NCBI GenBank assembly: GCA_050084985.1
Contig: JBITNC010000001.1
Location: 27,652,001-27,716,000 of the forward strand
Length of the DNA stretch: 64,000 bases
Direction: 5' to 3'
From: Nageia nagi
Taxonomy: Eukaryota; Pinophyta
The translations under genes were made by a program, and so were the position numbers. Under the pieces are notes generated by a model. The model saw only the letters and a program-made list of their open reading frames with translations, did no database searches and was not told where the DNA came from. This document shows positions 45,193 to 57,753 of the stretch, piece after piece. Every line of letters begins with the position of its first letter. Within the stretch, counting starts at the first letter, position 1.

Positions 45193-46760
45193 TTATTTTT
45201 GAAATTCAAACCAAGTTGACCTTAGGTAAGCTAAATATATTTCCTTCTTAATCCTTTTATTAATATCTTTAGTGGAGATACTAGAGGTCTTATTTGAGAT
45301 ATGGTAAGGAGGAAGTCTATCAATATTTAGGCCTCGAAATATCAAGAGAGAAGTGACCTCTAAGTTACAATACCAAAAAATACATTTACTTGCAATTTGC
45401 ATTGAGGATTTGAGAGTTAAGAGAGGGTTATCTCTTTGAGCCAAAATTTGTTTTTATCATACAATATATTCTATTTATTAGTATGACAATATGGAACATT
45501 GTAAGTGTAAATAGAGGATATGCATCAAATTCATCGAGGATAATATTTTGGTATAAATGGATCTTAAAAGGATATTGACCAAAACCATCTTAATATGGGC
45601 CCAACCAGAGTGTCATAAACTAGATTCCCAAACCTCACATTCATAAAGTAGAGTTGGATAAATATATGCAAGTAAGAGCTTTATTTTTACCATGATATCC
45701 TAAAATTATAAATGAAAATATTATCTCTTTAAAGAGATAGCTACAATGTAGCATTTATATAGTCTACTATAAGAAGTTGGGATCAAGCTAAAAGTATAAC
45801 ATGTCAAAAGAACACCCAAATAGGTATGTAAGGTGATTATATCAATAAGTTTCATATGATATAGATTTTGGAAGCATGTGTTCTCAACATATTAAAGGAA
45901 ATCACCTTTTTCATTTTAAGATTAACTTTAAGACCATAAGCATTGTAAAATGAAGTCAATGTATCAACATGATGTTGAAGCCTAGTTATTGCATGAGATA
46001 ATAAAGCAACATCATCTACAAATTGCATAATGGAGATAATAGAATTGTGCAATAGATAACCTATGCCTGTGCCCAATATATATATTTTCAATTGGTCAAG
46101 TTCATAAATTTATATCCCAAATAATGTGGGTGAGAGAGGGAAACCATGTTTAACCCTAATAGGATTATAAACATTACTATATAGGTGAGAGCCAACTTGA
46201 ACTTGACCAATTACATGTTCATATAAATTCATAAAAAGAGATATTACCTATATAAGGATTTGGCTTATATCCTAATCCTCTAAAATAGATGTCTAGGGAT
46301 AGTATCAAAGGCTTTACAAAAGTCTATAAAGAAATAATAAACCTACCATCTATAAGCTCGGACCTCTTCAATGATAGCACATAATATGAATATGTGATCA
46401 ACAATACAATAATTTTTATGAAAACTTAATCAACTAAGTTCATGGAAATTGCATCTTTTTGAAAAATCATATATAAAATCATCAAGAGTTATGGTAGATA
46501 TCTTTGTCTAGTTGTGGTCAACCATAAGCATTATATAGTTACTAGGGTCCAATGGATCACCAAATTTATAAATGGGATAAATAGTATTAGAGCTCCAAGA
46601 AGTGGAAAACCCATAAAAAGAGATATAGTTAAACATTTCAATAATATGGATAGTTAGAACTACAATACTGTGCTTAAGGAACTCAATAGCTAGGTTTTTA
46701 AAGTTAATAGTTTTACCAACTTAATGTTTGTGGATAGTTCATAGGATCTTATTAATAAAG
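45193..46760 (-). pseudogene. LINE reverse transcriptase remnant, minus strand
   Basis: In minus-strand order: PSNYRTIMLM near 46530; FIDFCKAFDTIPR near 46300-46335; GFPLSPTLFGI near 46120-46150; and QFVDDVALLS near 46010-46040 followed by LDTLTSFYNAYGLKVN-type sequence. These are RT motifs of a non-LTR retrotransposon, with FVDD in the catalytic loop. Stops and frameshifts are frequent. The endonuclease part of the same strand lies at 48690-49450, separated by an LTR copy, so this was one LINE. Confidence 0.78.
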
Positions 46761-47019
46761 AAATGATATTGATATGAGCATAGGTTGTGGATTATGGGGC
46801 TTGATTCAAATTTCATAGAGAGAAGATTCATAAGTGAACCAATCATGCAGGTTAATGATAAAGCATAAGTGAGACTAAGGGAGAAAGAGATTTCAAAAGT
46901 TTTTTCCATTTATCTTTAGTATATTGATGATTTCTAATCTTTTCATAGTGGTTGTAGATTCTAAATAATTATTTTCAATGAAGAAATACAATTAAATAAA
47001 GACTACAATATAGATGCAA

Positions 47020-48667
47020 AAATACTTATCAAGGCTATCTAAACATCACCAAGAAAGTGTGCACCTAATAGATAGAATAAATCCTCAATATGTGGCTCTA
47101 TGTATAGAGGATTGGATCGTATCTGATATGAAGCAATAAGGATATTCAGTAACCTTGTACATAAGACCCCGTCACTCGAGCTAACCACACCAAAAATATG
47201 AGAAACCAAGGATCTTCCAAATACCCACTTGTAATATCTCAAATATTGCTTGCAAATGCTAAGAGAAATGATGAACAAGATAAAATGGAGGGAAGGGTAA
47301 GAGATTTATCCTTTTTGAAGCTCCCAAAATGTCAAATGACCTGCAAAATAAATATTTGATGGGATTTATAAGCTCTAGGTCTTTGAGACCCTAGAGCCAA
47401 TCAAAATGAGACTTATATGCTTATAAACCCCCAAGTCTTGAGTCAATAAGACACTCGAAAATAGCTCAATGGTTATGTGTAAGATAACATACACTAAAAA
47501 AATACAACATGATTTGATATTGATTTAAAAAATAAACATAACTAATCTAGCCTAAGTCTATAAGAGACTAACTTAGAATATGTTAAAATGTAACCATGCA
47601 CAAGTGGATTAGAAATGACCCAAAAGGATATGATTTGATGGACTTGGATGAGCTATAATACCTACAAAATAACTTGAAACAATGTTATCCCACACAAAAA
47701 TCCAAATTGCATGATTTTACCCAAGATTCTATTACTTAGATGAGGATGAAAGCTCCCTTTTTGCCTTGGAGAATGATGGGTTGAGCTCACATGGGTTGTA
47801 CCAAGCTGCCAAGATTCGTATGCATATTGAAAGGAGGTTGAGCATGCAAGAAATAATGATTTAGATGTTGGAGAGAGAGGGAAATGATTTTGAATTAATT
47901 TTTATATTTTAAAACATACTAATTGATAAGTTGATTAGGGATTAATACCTAAGTACTAGATGATCAGTTGCCTAACCAGTAGGTCAATTAGGGTCAACAT
48001 TGATAAAGTAGTAATAAGGGATCAAGTTACCAAAAATAGTCACATGAAAGCTATCATGCAGGATCGATAGGTTGATTTGGTCATGATAAGCTACAAGACA
48101 TGTCAAATCATTGTGAGTCACCTAAGCTAGGCGAATAAATAATTTTTAGGTATTTGCATACCTATATCTATGCTTGATGTCCCTTGGATCTAAACCTTTG
48201 AATCTCAAAGAAGAACGATGTACATGTCATGATCTCAATCCTCCAACCATGCATATTATGAATCTATCAGTATTAGGAACAATGCAGATAATAGCATGTA
48301 ACATAAGCTCATAGCATAAATGGTTCTCAAATAATTGTAGTCAAGAGACATTATTAGTGTAGTATGATGTATGGATAAACACATATCAAAGAGATTTGAT
48401 AGGTAATGTCAATCCAAACTCCATTTATACATGTAATGATATAGAAAGGGGTGAAGGTTAACATATAGCAATAGAACATAATCTTTGTAATATTGATACA
48501 TTTATAGATATTATCATGATTAATGATAAAGGTTGAACTTAGTACATGATATATCACTTGGATAGAATATTAGCCTTGATTTATGTAATATTGCTATTTA
48601 TTCTTTTGAGTTGTCTAAATATAATTTATTAAATAATAATAAATCTTTTTTAGGCATCTATAGTAGT
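47020..48667 (-). repeat. LTR family copy C inserted in the LINE
   Basis: Its right end reads ATAGATGCCTAAAAAAG on the minus strand, matching copy B. Its left part carries GAATATCC, CAATCCTC, GGTGCACACTTTCTTGG and GATAAGT in the same order as copies B and D. At about 1.6 kb it is longer than copy B, so it may contain an insertion or more of the element. Its exact limits are uncertain. Confidence 0.5.
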
Positions 48668-48689
48668 ATATTGCCTCTTCTTTTATATA

Positions 48690-49450
48690 AGGATATTGCA
48701 ATGAGTTATTTGGGCTTCATTAGCAATAGAGAAGTTATGATTAATAGCATAGTAGGTTAATTTATGGAGGACTTGCATTCATGATCAAACCATAGGTTAT
48801 AGGGGCAATGGCCATAATTAGGATGAGGGGATGGGGTATTGACGGCATGGGGAAGGGATTTGAGGGTGGTTGTTTATAATGCTTTAGAAAATTGATATGC
48901 CTTATAAATAGGATCTTGTACATGGTAGAGGTTATTAAAATACTTATTTTGGTTCTATGTATATATATCATTAATATTATCATCGCAGAGTAGATATGGG
49001 TAGTAGTGGTATGAAGAGAGGGGTATGTATAGGAAGGTTTGTGATAAGTGGAAGGGTAAGGATGAGATAGGCATAATTGTATAAATGTGGGGTATTGGAG
49101 ATACTAAAATCAATGATGGAAAAGATGAAAGGGAGATTATCTTTAACATAGTCAACCACATTAGTGCCACCAGCAAAAATAAAATAAGTAAACTATCTAG
49201 TTGAGGAAATTATTTAATATCACTTAGGATGATCAAATCATGTGACTCACCTAAGTTGATCAAGTGTAACATGATATTTTTTTTCTCAACATCATGTAAT
49301 TATTATGCTAAGCCCAAATTATGTAGATTATACTCCAACAACTGAAGAGTGCTAAAGAAATATTGTTTAAGCAATACTAGGATGTGTTTGTCCATACATT
49401 AAAATCCTCTAATAGCATGATATCACCCAAAAGGGAAAACATAATAATCT
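48690..49450 (-). pseudogene. LINE endonuclease remnant, minus strand
   Basis: The minus strand reads GDIMLLEDFNVWTNTS near 49390-49440. This corresponds to the GDFNA block of APE-type LINE endonucleases, although the Gly before DFN is now Glu. GGTNVVDYVKDNLPF follows near 49130-49170, then IDFSISN, matching the terminal block before the catalytic His (the SDH triplet is not preserved). It is the N-terminal part of ORF2 of the LINE whose RT lies at 45193-46760. Confidence 0.65.
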
Positions 49451-49599
49451 CATGATAAAAATCAAAATAGGATGAGCCATCATCATATACAATAGCATGT
49501 GATGAATACGTAGGAGGAAAATAGTATGTCACAATGTAAAAGCATTGAAACATAACTATAAAGTTTATTTTTAAACATAATGAGCTTGAGGCATTTCAA

Positions 49600-50545
49600 A
49601 TGGATATACAAGATGAATTCAAATCATCCCCTAATCATTTATCCTCTATAATGGATTTATATAATAAATTCAACTCAAAACTTTCTACCTCCATAAATAA
49701 TCATTCTCATCAAAAGTGTATCACCTTTAATAATCAAAAAATAAATAGATGGTATGACATGGAATGTAAAGTTGTTAAACAAAATATTAAGATCATACAA
49801 AATAATATAGATCATCATAATAAAATGAAAGAATATAAAATCATAGTTAAATATAAGAATTATTTTTTTTAAATTAACAATAAGAAATACTTTTAGACAT
49901 ATATAATCATAATCTAAAATAGTTTTGGAAAATAATTTTACCTAGAAAAATGATAATTGAAGCTCCAATTGATATAAATAATTGGAATTATTATCTCAAA
50001 AAGATTTATATATCCCTTTAAAGTTGGACACTTTACAAGATATAATGTTTCCTCTTACCCAAAAAATTATTTTCTCTATAGATGATATTAAGGTTGGAAT
50101 TAACATATTATCAAAAGGGAAAGCCAAAGACATAGAAGGATATCAAGCAAAAATTATAAAAATTGGAAGTTATATTCTTTGCCTTGATATCCAAACCCTT
50201 TTCAATACATACCTAAAATAAGGATTCCTTAAACAATTGATTATAAATTTAATTATTCCTATTTACAAAATGGGAGATAAAAATGACCCATCAAACTATA
50301 GAACTATTATGATATGTCCTTTACTTACCAAACTCTATAGTACTATTATAGAAAAAAATTAGCAATTGGCTTTATGATAATAACTCAAGAGATAAAGGAC
50401 AAGTTGGTTTTAGAAGTAAACATTCAACAATTTATCACAACTTCACTTTTCAAGTTATAGCTAAAAATTATCAACATGATAAAAAATATTTATTTTCTTG
50501 AATTGTGGATTTTAAAAAATCATTTGATAAAGAAGATTCATTTAT
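49600..50545 (+). pseudogene. LINE ORF2, linker and N-terminal half of RT, plus strand
   Basis: Plus-strand reading gives NRWYDMECKVVKQNIKI (the linker after the endonuclease). It continues with IDDIKVGINILSKGKAKDIEGYQAKIIKIG, LFNTYLK-stop-GFLKQ, IIPIYKMGDKNDPSNYRTIM, GQVGFRSKHSTIYHN and VDFKKSFDKED. The RT domain is cut at this last block (about 50540) and resumes at 52740. It has few stops over the first 600 bp and no endonuclease upstream, so it is 5'-truncated and interrupted. Confidence 0.8.
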
Positions 50546-51467
50546 TTAAAAATATTTATGGCATTGTTAACAAATGTATTTTGTTCACATCCAGTTGTAA
50601 TTGTATACCATGTGATTGTCTCTCTATTACATTTATTTTGGAAAATGGAAATTGCATCCTATGCATGTTCTTTAAACATGCATCCATATCTAACAAAGCA
50701 TTTACAACCATAATAACTAAGAAAAATTCTCTTTTGAAGAGACTTTGATATATGTGTGAACTCAATTAATTATAAATCTACTAGTTTGGTGTATATTTGA
50801 AAGATGCCTATAAAGGTGTCATTATTTGTTATGTTTGCAGTTCTCAAGTGCTTCTTAAGTTGTCATAACTTGCTAACACATCCTCTATCTATTCTTGAAT
50901 CCCATATATTTCATGGAATTAAGTGTGTCTTTTTTTACTTTAAAGCTTTTGAGATATTTAAAGCTATCAATGATACGAGATTCAAGAATAAACAGAGATT
51001 TGATAGTTTATAATTTTTTCAATCAAAGAAAGGTAAGAAGCAAAGCAAATCTTCAAATATCCAAAGATGTGTAAAATATTTAACAATGAAAGGACACAAA
51101 CAAGAATAGCATACAAGAAGAAACAAATTGGTAAGACTGAGGTAGAAGTAACTTAATATTAAAATCTTTTTGTTTCAAGTTTGAAAGAGTAATATGAGTG
51201 TCAAAGTGAAAGTTTGGCCAAGAAAAGAGTTGCATCCTCCTACCTCTCAACTAGATCCAAACCATTAACAACTACTTAATTATTATTTTTTATTAACAAG
51301 GTTAAACATGATTTCATTATATGTAACTGCAAGTTATGCAATAGAGCTAAGCATTCATTCCTAGCTATTAGTATCATTCAATTTTGGTAAAATAATGAAA
51401 GAAATAATTATGGAATATTTTATATAAAATTTTAGGAACATCTATCATTAATTTTAGGTTTATTTAT
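50546..51467. other. Left part of the sequence inserted in the LINE RT
   Basis: No recognisable protein blocks on either strand; it forms the left part of a 2.2-kb insertion that also contains repeat R1 copy 3. Its nature is unknown. Confidence 0.35.
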
Positions 51468-52730
51468 AGTTATTGTTTGAAGGTTTTAACAAACATCATC
51501 ATATTATGCTTGATTTGGTTCTAGAATTTTATTTCAATGATTTATTTTCATTAGGTAGATGTGAGTGATTGTGGTCAGTTATCCTTAGGAGTAATCTTAT
51601 TTTTATTGGAATATTTATGCATTATTTAATAAGAAAATAATCATTCAAATAGTTAATTGATATATATTTACAGCTCAAGAGTAAGTGCAAGAAGATGAGT
51701 CCCACTTTTGGCCAAAAAGTTGAAGTGTTTTCCTTGATTTTCAAGTTTGGTCATACTTGATCTCAAAATTTGAAGCTCTTAGAGTCCAAATATTGAAAAA
51801 GGTCACTTTGGTAAAAATGTAGTGCTCAAAGTCTATTTTTCAAATATGTAATTTATTCCAATACCCAAATGATAGAAATTAATATTTGATAGAAATATTT
51901 ACAAAACATTTCTATTTAAAAAATACAGTTTCATGACCATATCAATTGTGTTTGACAAAGCATAATTGGACCTGAATTAAAATATTTTTTTTAAATCCTT
52001 TTGGATAAAGATACCTAAGATACTTAAGATTGTGTTGGATCCTTTTCAAATTTTTTCATGAATATTTTTTTATTAATTTTTTTATTAGCCCTAATTGTTA
52101 TTTCAAAAAGTGCTCGTGGCCATCAAGCATAATTTGACCTAAACTTATCATTTTTAATTTATTTTTTTAACTTGTGAAGAATTGTATGCAAATTGTGCAT
52201 ATATATTATTTTTTTCACAGTTCCAAAAAATTAAAAAGTTAGTAAACAAATACGAAACCCACTATTTAAAAACTATAGTTTTAGGGCAATACCCCATCAT
52301 GTCTGTCAAGCATAATTAGACTTGAATTAAAAAAAAAATTAAATTAAATACTTTTAGGAAAATATACCTAAGAAAATAAATATTGTTCAAGATATTATTT
52401 TGTAATTTTTTTATTATTTTTTTATCAACCCTAATTGTCATTTTGAAAAGTGCTCATGTCCATAAAGCATAATTTGACCTAAACTTATCATTTTTAATTT
52501 GGTGCTTTTTAAACTTGTGAAGAATTCTATAGAAATTTTACACATATATTATTTTTTTGCAATTCTAAAAAAAATAAAAAAGTTATTAAATAAATACAAA
52601 AACCTAGCAATTTCTAAGACTTCCTCCAAAGTGGGATTTATCTTGCACTTACCCTACTTATAGAAAAACTTTGATAGATCCTATAAACCAATAGGTTTAA
52701 AAGGATATTAAAATACATATATCTATTTAA
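51468..52730 (+). repeat. Dispersed repeat R1, copy 3, interrupted by a TIR element
   Basis: ATTGTTTGAAGGTTTTAACAAACATCATCATATTATGCTTGAT matches copies 1 and 2 in modified form from 51470. After 'ttgatatatatt' the match breaks at about 51675 and resumes at 52656 with 'acttatagaaaaactttgat...aggtttaaaaggatatt'. The gap is exactly the TIR element. Confidence 0.65.
51678..52655. mobile_element. Small non-autonomous TIR element with internal tandem repeats
   Basis: The terminal inverted repeats are about 30 bp: GAGTAAGTGCAAGAAGATGA at 51679 against the complement of AAAGTGGGATTTATCTTGCA at 52628. It interrupts R1 precisely. The interior consists of units marked by AAGCATAATTGGACCT-type motifs at 51958, 52125, 52308 and 52465 (spacing 167, 183, 157), with alternating long units of about 350 bp. 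No ORF. The superfamily is unclear and no target duplication could be fixed. Confidence 0.65.
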
Positions 52731-52739
52731 GGGTAAAGT

Positions 52740-54130
52740 GTTAAAGTATATGTCTAAATTACTTGTAACTTCTGAACTAAGATTTAAAGTTTATAGGCTT
52801 TATGACCAAGTTATCACCAAACTCAAAACTAATCAATGGTGGTCTAAGGAAATTAGTTGCAATATTAGAGTTTAACAAGGATGCCCATTATCCGCAATTT
52901 TATTTGATATTTATATAGATCAACTAGAAAAATATTTTGAAGTTATGTGCATAGGCACCAACCTTTATAACCTCATCATTATTCTCTTACTTTATGTAGA
53001 TGATATTGTCTTGTTAGCTAAACATTTTGATGATCTTGTAAAATAATTAAATATTCTTCAAATATTTTGTAATATATCTTATTTAACAGTTAATGTAGAT
53101 TATGATAATTAAATCTAAAAAGATATATCACCCTACTATCTTATTTAATAATCAACCATTGGGCGTGATTTACTCTTACAAATACTTAGGTATTGATATA
53201 AATCATAAACTAAATTAGATTTTAAGTATCAAAAAATGAATCTATGCTAAATGGAAAGCCTTCTATTGTTTAGAAAATAAATGTAAAAATGAAAAACTTT
53301 AGAATTAAGATAAAAAGAGAGTTGTTTTCTTTTGTATCGTAACCCCATTAATACTCTATGGTTGTGAAGTTTGGGGTGGAAGCATTTCTCAACAAACCTT
53401 TATATAAAATTGAGCAAATTCAAAATAATTCATCATTTATAACTTCAAAATTAAAAACATGTTATACCATATCCTTGTTATGGAAGTTGGTTTACTCTCT
53501 ATTGAAAGTGAAAATTTATGACAATATATTTTATACAATTATAACCTAGCAAAGTTATATCCTCTCAGGCTACCTGTAGTCACCCAACAATTATTTTTAA
53601 CTCATCAATGATTTAAAAGAGATTGGCTAAAAGATTTTGATAAGTGGTTTGACTTTTGGGATATACACATTGACATAACCCTTCAAATAGAAATAAATTA
53701 AAACTACATATTGCAAATAAAGTAACTCAAAAATTATGGAGCGGTGATAATATGAAAAATAAAACAAAAAAACTAGCTTACTATAAAAACATCATCAATC
53801 CAAAACTTGAACATCCATCTTATCCCATAAGATTGTTAGTCTCAAAAGGAAACTTGTGATCACAAAATTAAGAACTAATTTATATGAACTGCATAAGGAA
53901 ATTGGTAGATGGACAATACCCAAAAGGCATTGGTATAAAAAGAACTTGTAAGCTTTATAACCTTAATGTCATAGAAGATGAGACTCATTTTCTCATTTTT
54001 TATCCACTTTACAATGAAATCAAATAAACCTATAAAAATATTTGTAATTATAACTTGATCCATGAATTTTTAAATCAAGATAACCAAAATAAGCTTGGTG
54101 ATTTTATTATATAACTTAATTATATTAGAA
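52740..54130 (+). pseudogene. LINE ORF2, C-terminal half of RT and tail, plus strand
   Basis: Plus strand: LYDQVITKLKTNQWW, then NIRV-stop-QGCPLSAILFDIYID near 52870-52920, LLYVDDIVLLAKHFDD near 52987-53030, and after many stops LYGCEVWG near 53350-53375. The tail with RTN and C-x2-C blocks lies at 53860-54120 and matches 27221-27500. Together with 49600-50545 it makes most of one LINE ORF2. It is inactive because of stops and the insertion. Confidence 0.78.
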
Positions 54131-54900
54131 ACAAGCATTCAAATACATAATCGATTTATATTTATTTATGAAAAAACTTTTATAGTTCCTACAAACTAAA
54201 AGACGTAAAAAACTAATCTTAATAGAGATCCATATGTATCTAGCATGGATATATAAGCATTCCAAATGAATCCATGAAGCCAAGCACTCATGATATAAGA
54301 AAGCAACACCACCAAAGCATTTGATACCTTTGTGAGTCTTCAATCTATATGTAGAAAATCAAGAATAGTTTGTATAATATGGTAGTGGTTTCAGTTGTAT
54401 TTCATGAGTTTTAGTAAGAAGAACAAGGTCCCTCTCGCTAATTACATCATTCAGTGATCTCAGAGAAGAGAATAAAGAGAAACCATAATTCTATATGATA
54501 ATTTTAATATAAGACCAAAGACTCAATGCCTAACATCAAGATAAAGTTTAGTCCATCACAAGGAGATGTATCACATAGCCAAAATATACCATTTCAGAAA
54601 ATAACCCATTTTCCTTATTTTTTGGCTTTAATCATTTTGTTTTCGTTATCTTTGAGTTCTTTATATTGTAATCTAGTGAAGTCCTCATCAAGGAATATCT
54701 TATTTAGAAGACTGAAAAAGAATCTTTTTAAATTTAAGAATAATAAGCATGTCTTGCAAAGTCTTGAAGTAGATGATTAAAGTGTTGTCATGTGCGATCC
54801 ATGCAAAATTAGGAACAAAATTGAGATTCATGGCAAAATCGTAGATGATTAAAGTGTTGTCATGTGTGATCCATACAAAATCAGGAACAAAATTGTGAGA
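54131..54900. other. Spacer with short direct repeat
   Basis: Contains a 60-bp near-repeat: GATTAAAGTGTTGTCATGTG occurs at 54776 and 54847, followed each time by CGATCCAT/TGATCCAT and 'aggaacaaaatt'. No gene. Confidence 0.55.
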
Positions 54901-54904
54901 TTCA

Positions 54905-55185
54905 TGGTAAAATTGTTAAGCTTGTTTTGGTTATCTTGGTCTAAGAATTCATGGATCAAGTTGTAATTACAAATATCATTATATGTTTATCTAATATGTT
55001 TGTAAAATAGCCAAACAAGGAGATGTTACAAAACTTACAAGCTCTTTTATCCCATTGTGTTTTAGGTATTTTCCATCTACTTATTTTATTATCCAATTTA
55101 TGTGAATTAGTTCTTAATTTTGTGATCATAAGTTTATGTTTTAGACTAATAAATCTTATATGGGTATGTTGGATATTCAAATTTT
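54905..55185 (-). pseudogene. LINE ORF2 C-terminal scrap, minus strand
   Basis: The minus strand reads MITKLRTNSHKLDNKISRW then KRACKFCN, the same segment as in the plus-strand LINE at 53850-54125. It lies convergent with that LINE, so it is an independent 5'-truncated copy. Confidence 0.65.
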
Positions 55186-55189
55186 GGGT

Positions 55190-56105
55190 TAATGATATTT
55201 TTATAGTAGGCTAGTTTTCTTTTATTTTTTATATTATCATTGCTCCAACTTTTCAATTACTTTATTTGTGATTTGTAATTTAAATTTTCTATAATTTGAA
55301 AGAGTTTTATTACTGTGTATGCTCCAAAAATCAAACCACTTATTAAAATCTTCTACTCAACCTCTTTCAATATGTTGATGAGTTAAGCAAGTTTGTTGGG
55401 TAATTATAGAGAGATATGATGATCTAATTTTGTTAGTTTTATGATTGTTTAATATCTGTCATCTTAGAGTTTCAATTTCAATAGAAGTGGACTAGTTTCC
55501 ATAAAAAAGATAAAAAAAAAATGATGTATTCAAAATATGAACTATTTTCTCCTCTATTTTATGAATATATTAGAGGTTTTATTAAAATTGAACCCTCTTA
55601 CACAAAAATATCCATCTTTCTAAACCATATAGGAATTACTTACATCAGTAAAATTTCATGCCATTAATTAAGAAAGATTATCCATCATTCATTGTTGTGA
55701 CTTAATCATTTAGTATGCACTCCTAACATAAAGACACCAATTTAAAAGATAAAGATAAACAATGTATATATTTTTATGTTATTTTTTACCACAAATTTCA
55801 TAAACTAACACTACACAACCCAGGAAATGTGGGAAGTTAGGATGCACAAATACTTATATATCATGGAGAATAGGTTGCAGTACTTAAAAAAGTGCTCCTC
55901 CATGTTGCTGTACTAGATGTATGGATAGCAAAGATGCATCTAAACAAAGTGGTAACTGACAACAGATCGCAACACTTGCACCATTTATGAAGTTTTCTGA
56001 TACAAATCAGAAATGACTTTTTATTCCGACACAAATAGATGGGTCATGGGAAATCTTCCTCTTTTGACTCCATAATAAGAAACCAGACCTTGAAAAACGA
56101 AAGCC
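55190..56105. other. AT-rich spacer
   Basis: No coding or repeat signal beyond simple T and A runs. Confidence 0.45.
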
Positions 56106-56478
56106 CGATTACCTATATACTTTCTCTTTACAGAGAAGTACTTTTCTCGATTGGATATGCACATTATCTTCTATAAAGGAAGAACGAAGGGTCCTTATCT
56201 TGCCACATAAGCCACTGCAAGTAAAGAATATGTTCCTGAAAACATTCCAATCCAAGATGATTTTATATTCTTTGTTTTTGTTTTTTTTTTTTTTTTGAAC
56301 TTTTACAATCTATTCTCTGATAAAAATAGAGGGAGAAGCGATTAAAGGCCTCCATAGAGCCGGTAAAGAGAAAATTACATGACCCATGACTCCAATTCTA
56401 CGAAGAATCTTGTACTGTTTAGATCTCGTCCACTTCTCCGTCATTGAATCAAATGTCTCGTGTAGATTAATTTCCACA

Positions 56479-57753
56479 TTAATCACCATTAGGTTTCCTT
56501 TCTCCGGTGATTACTTGTAATACTTCATCAGAATTTGCAGCATCAAGAGTACAATCACAGAGCTTCTACCTCCAACAAACGCCACTCACAAAGCACAGAT
56601 CGTCCCTGATCTTCCTCCTCCAATCTTGACTACCATCGTCACTGAATGACCCCATAGTGGCAGGCCTATACCCAATACCAACTTTCATCATCTCATCAAA
56701 CCCTTGTAGCCAGAGAGGGCTCCCCCTACTCTCATAGGCATAGACCACATTGGTCTCAGACACACATGCCAACAGCCCTCCCTCCTGCCATACAGAAAGT
56801 CCCACAAAGCTCCTCATATTAGAATGACCCCTGTAAGTCCTCACAGGCATGACGACCTCATCCGTGGACTTGGAGATGTCCCAGAGCTTGAGAGATCCGT
56901 CAATGGAGTCAGAAACTACCAAGCTCTCCCTAAAGAATCTAACATAACTTGCACGCTTGATATGATGATCCAAAGTAAACAAAGCAGATGGTGATGAAGA
57001 AGAAGAACAGACTATTCTGCGAATATCATAAACATAAACTCTGTGATCAGAACAAGCCATGGCAATTAGGCTTGCATTGGAAGCACTGAACTCTGCACAA
57101 CATACCGACTTCTTGGATGACGCTGACAACTCCAAGACAGTCTCACTAATCCTTTTGTCCCACATTTGCACTGTGCCATCATCAGAGGCTGACGCGCATA
57201 AACTCGTATTCAACGGAGAGTAATCCACACTCCACAACCTCCTCCAACCATGTTCATCCCTCTCAAAGATTGCAACTCCCCTCTCCACATCCCACTCTGT
57301 AACGACCCCATCATAGTCCCCACTGACTATAATTTGATCTCCATTAGCAGGGTCTCACTTTAGGCTGCTAAGTTTAGCAGAAATGCAGATAACAGAAGCT
57401 TCTATATATGATTTATGATCTACATATAACACATTATCATTTAATCTACTCCTTTTCATTTTATTTGCACCAATTTCCTTTGTATCTTCCTCTTCTTCAT
57501 GTTCATGGCAATACTGTGTGTCTAGTAGAAAGCTTATATGGAATAAACTGATTTTTCTGGCTATTCCTCCTGTGGCAAGCCATTGATAATCCCTTGAATC
57601 AAATGCAACGGCTCCAATGGAATCTGATGCACCTGAAGGCCCCACCACTTTGCGCACCCTCAAGTGCCACTCTGGTTTCTTCTCTTCTGGATCGGAATCC
57701 CTATTGCTACATTCATCTGTATGCTCACTCCCATTATCTCCCTCGCTACCCAT
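56479..57753 (-). pseudogene. RUP-type WD40 paralogue with two premature stops
   Basis: It is collinear with the RUP gene at 29519-30796 over the whole length, with no frameshift and only codon-sized indels. The ATG at 57753 (MGSEGDNGSEHTDECSNRD) corresponds to that of the intact copy. TGA at 57355-57357 replaces the Trp codon of SSLKWDP (codon 133). TAG at 56566-56568 replaces the Gln after VCWR in the last blade. Both are C-to-T or G-to-A transitions. The first stop would leave only one blade; no ATG restarts soon after. Other substitutions are modest. Most likely a recent pseudogene; a sequencing or assembly error at both sites is less likely but possible. Confidence 0.85.

Noticed and set aside
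51958-52475. Regularly spaced AAGCATAATT motifs as a CRISPR-like array
   Set aside because: Spacers are similar to each other, spacing is about 170 bp, and the host is a plant; it is a tandem repeat.
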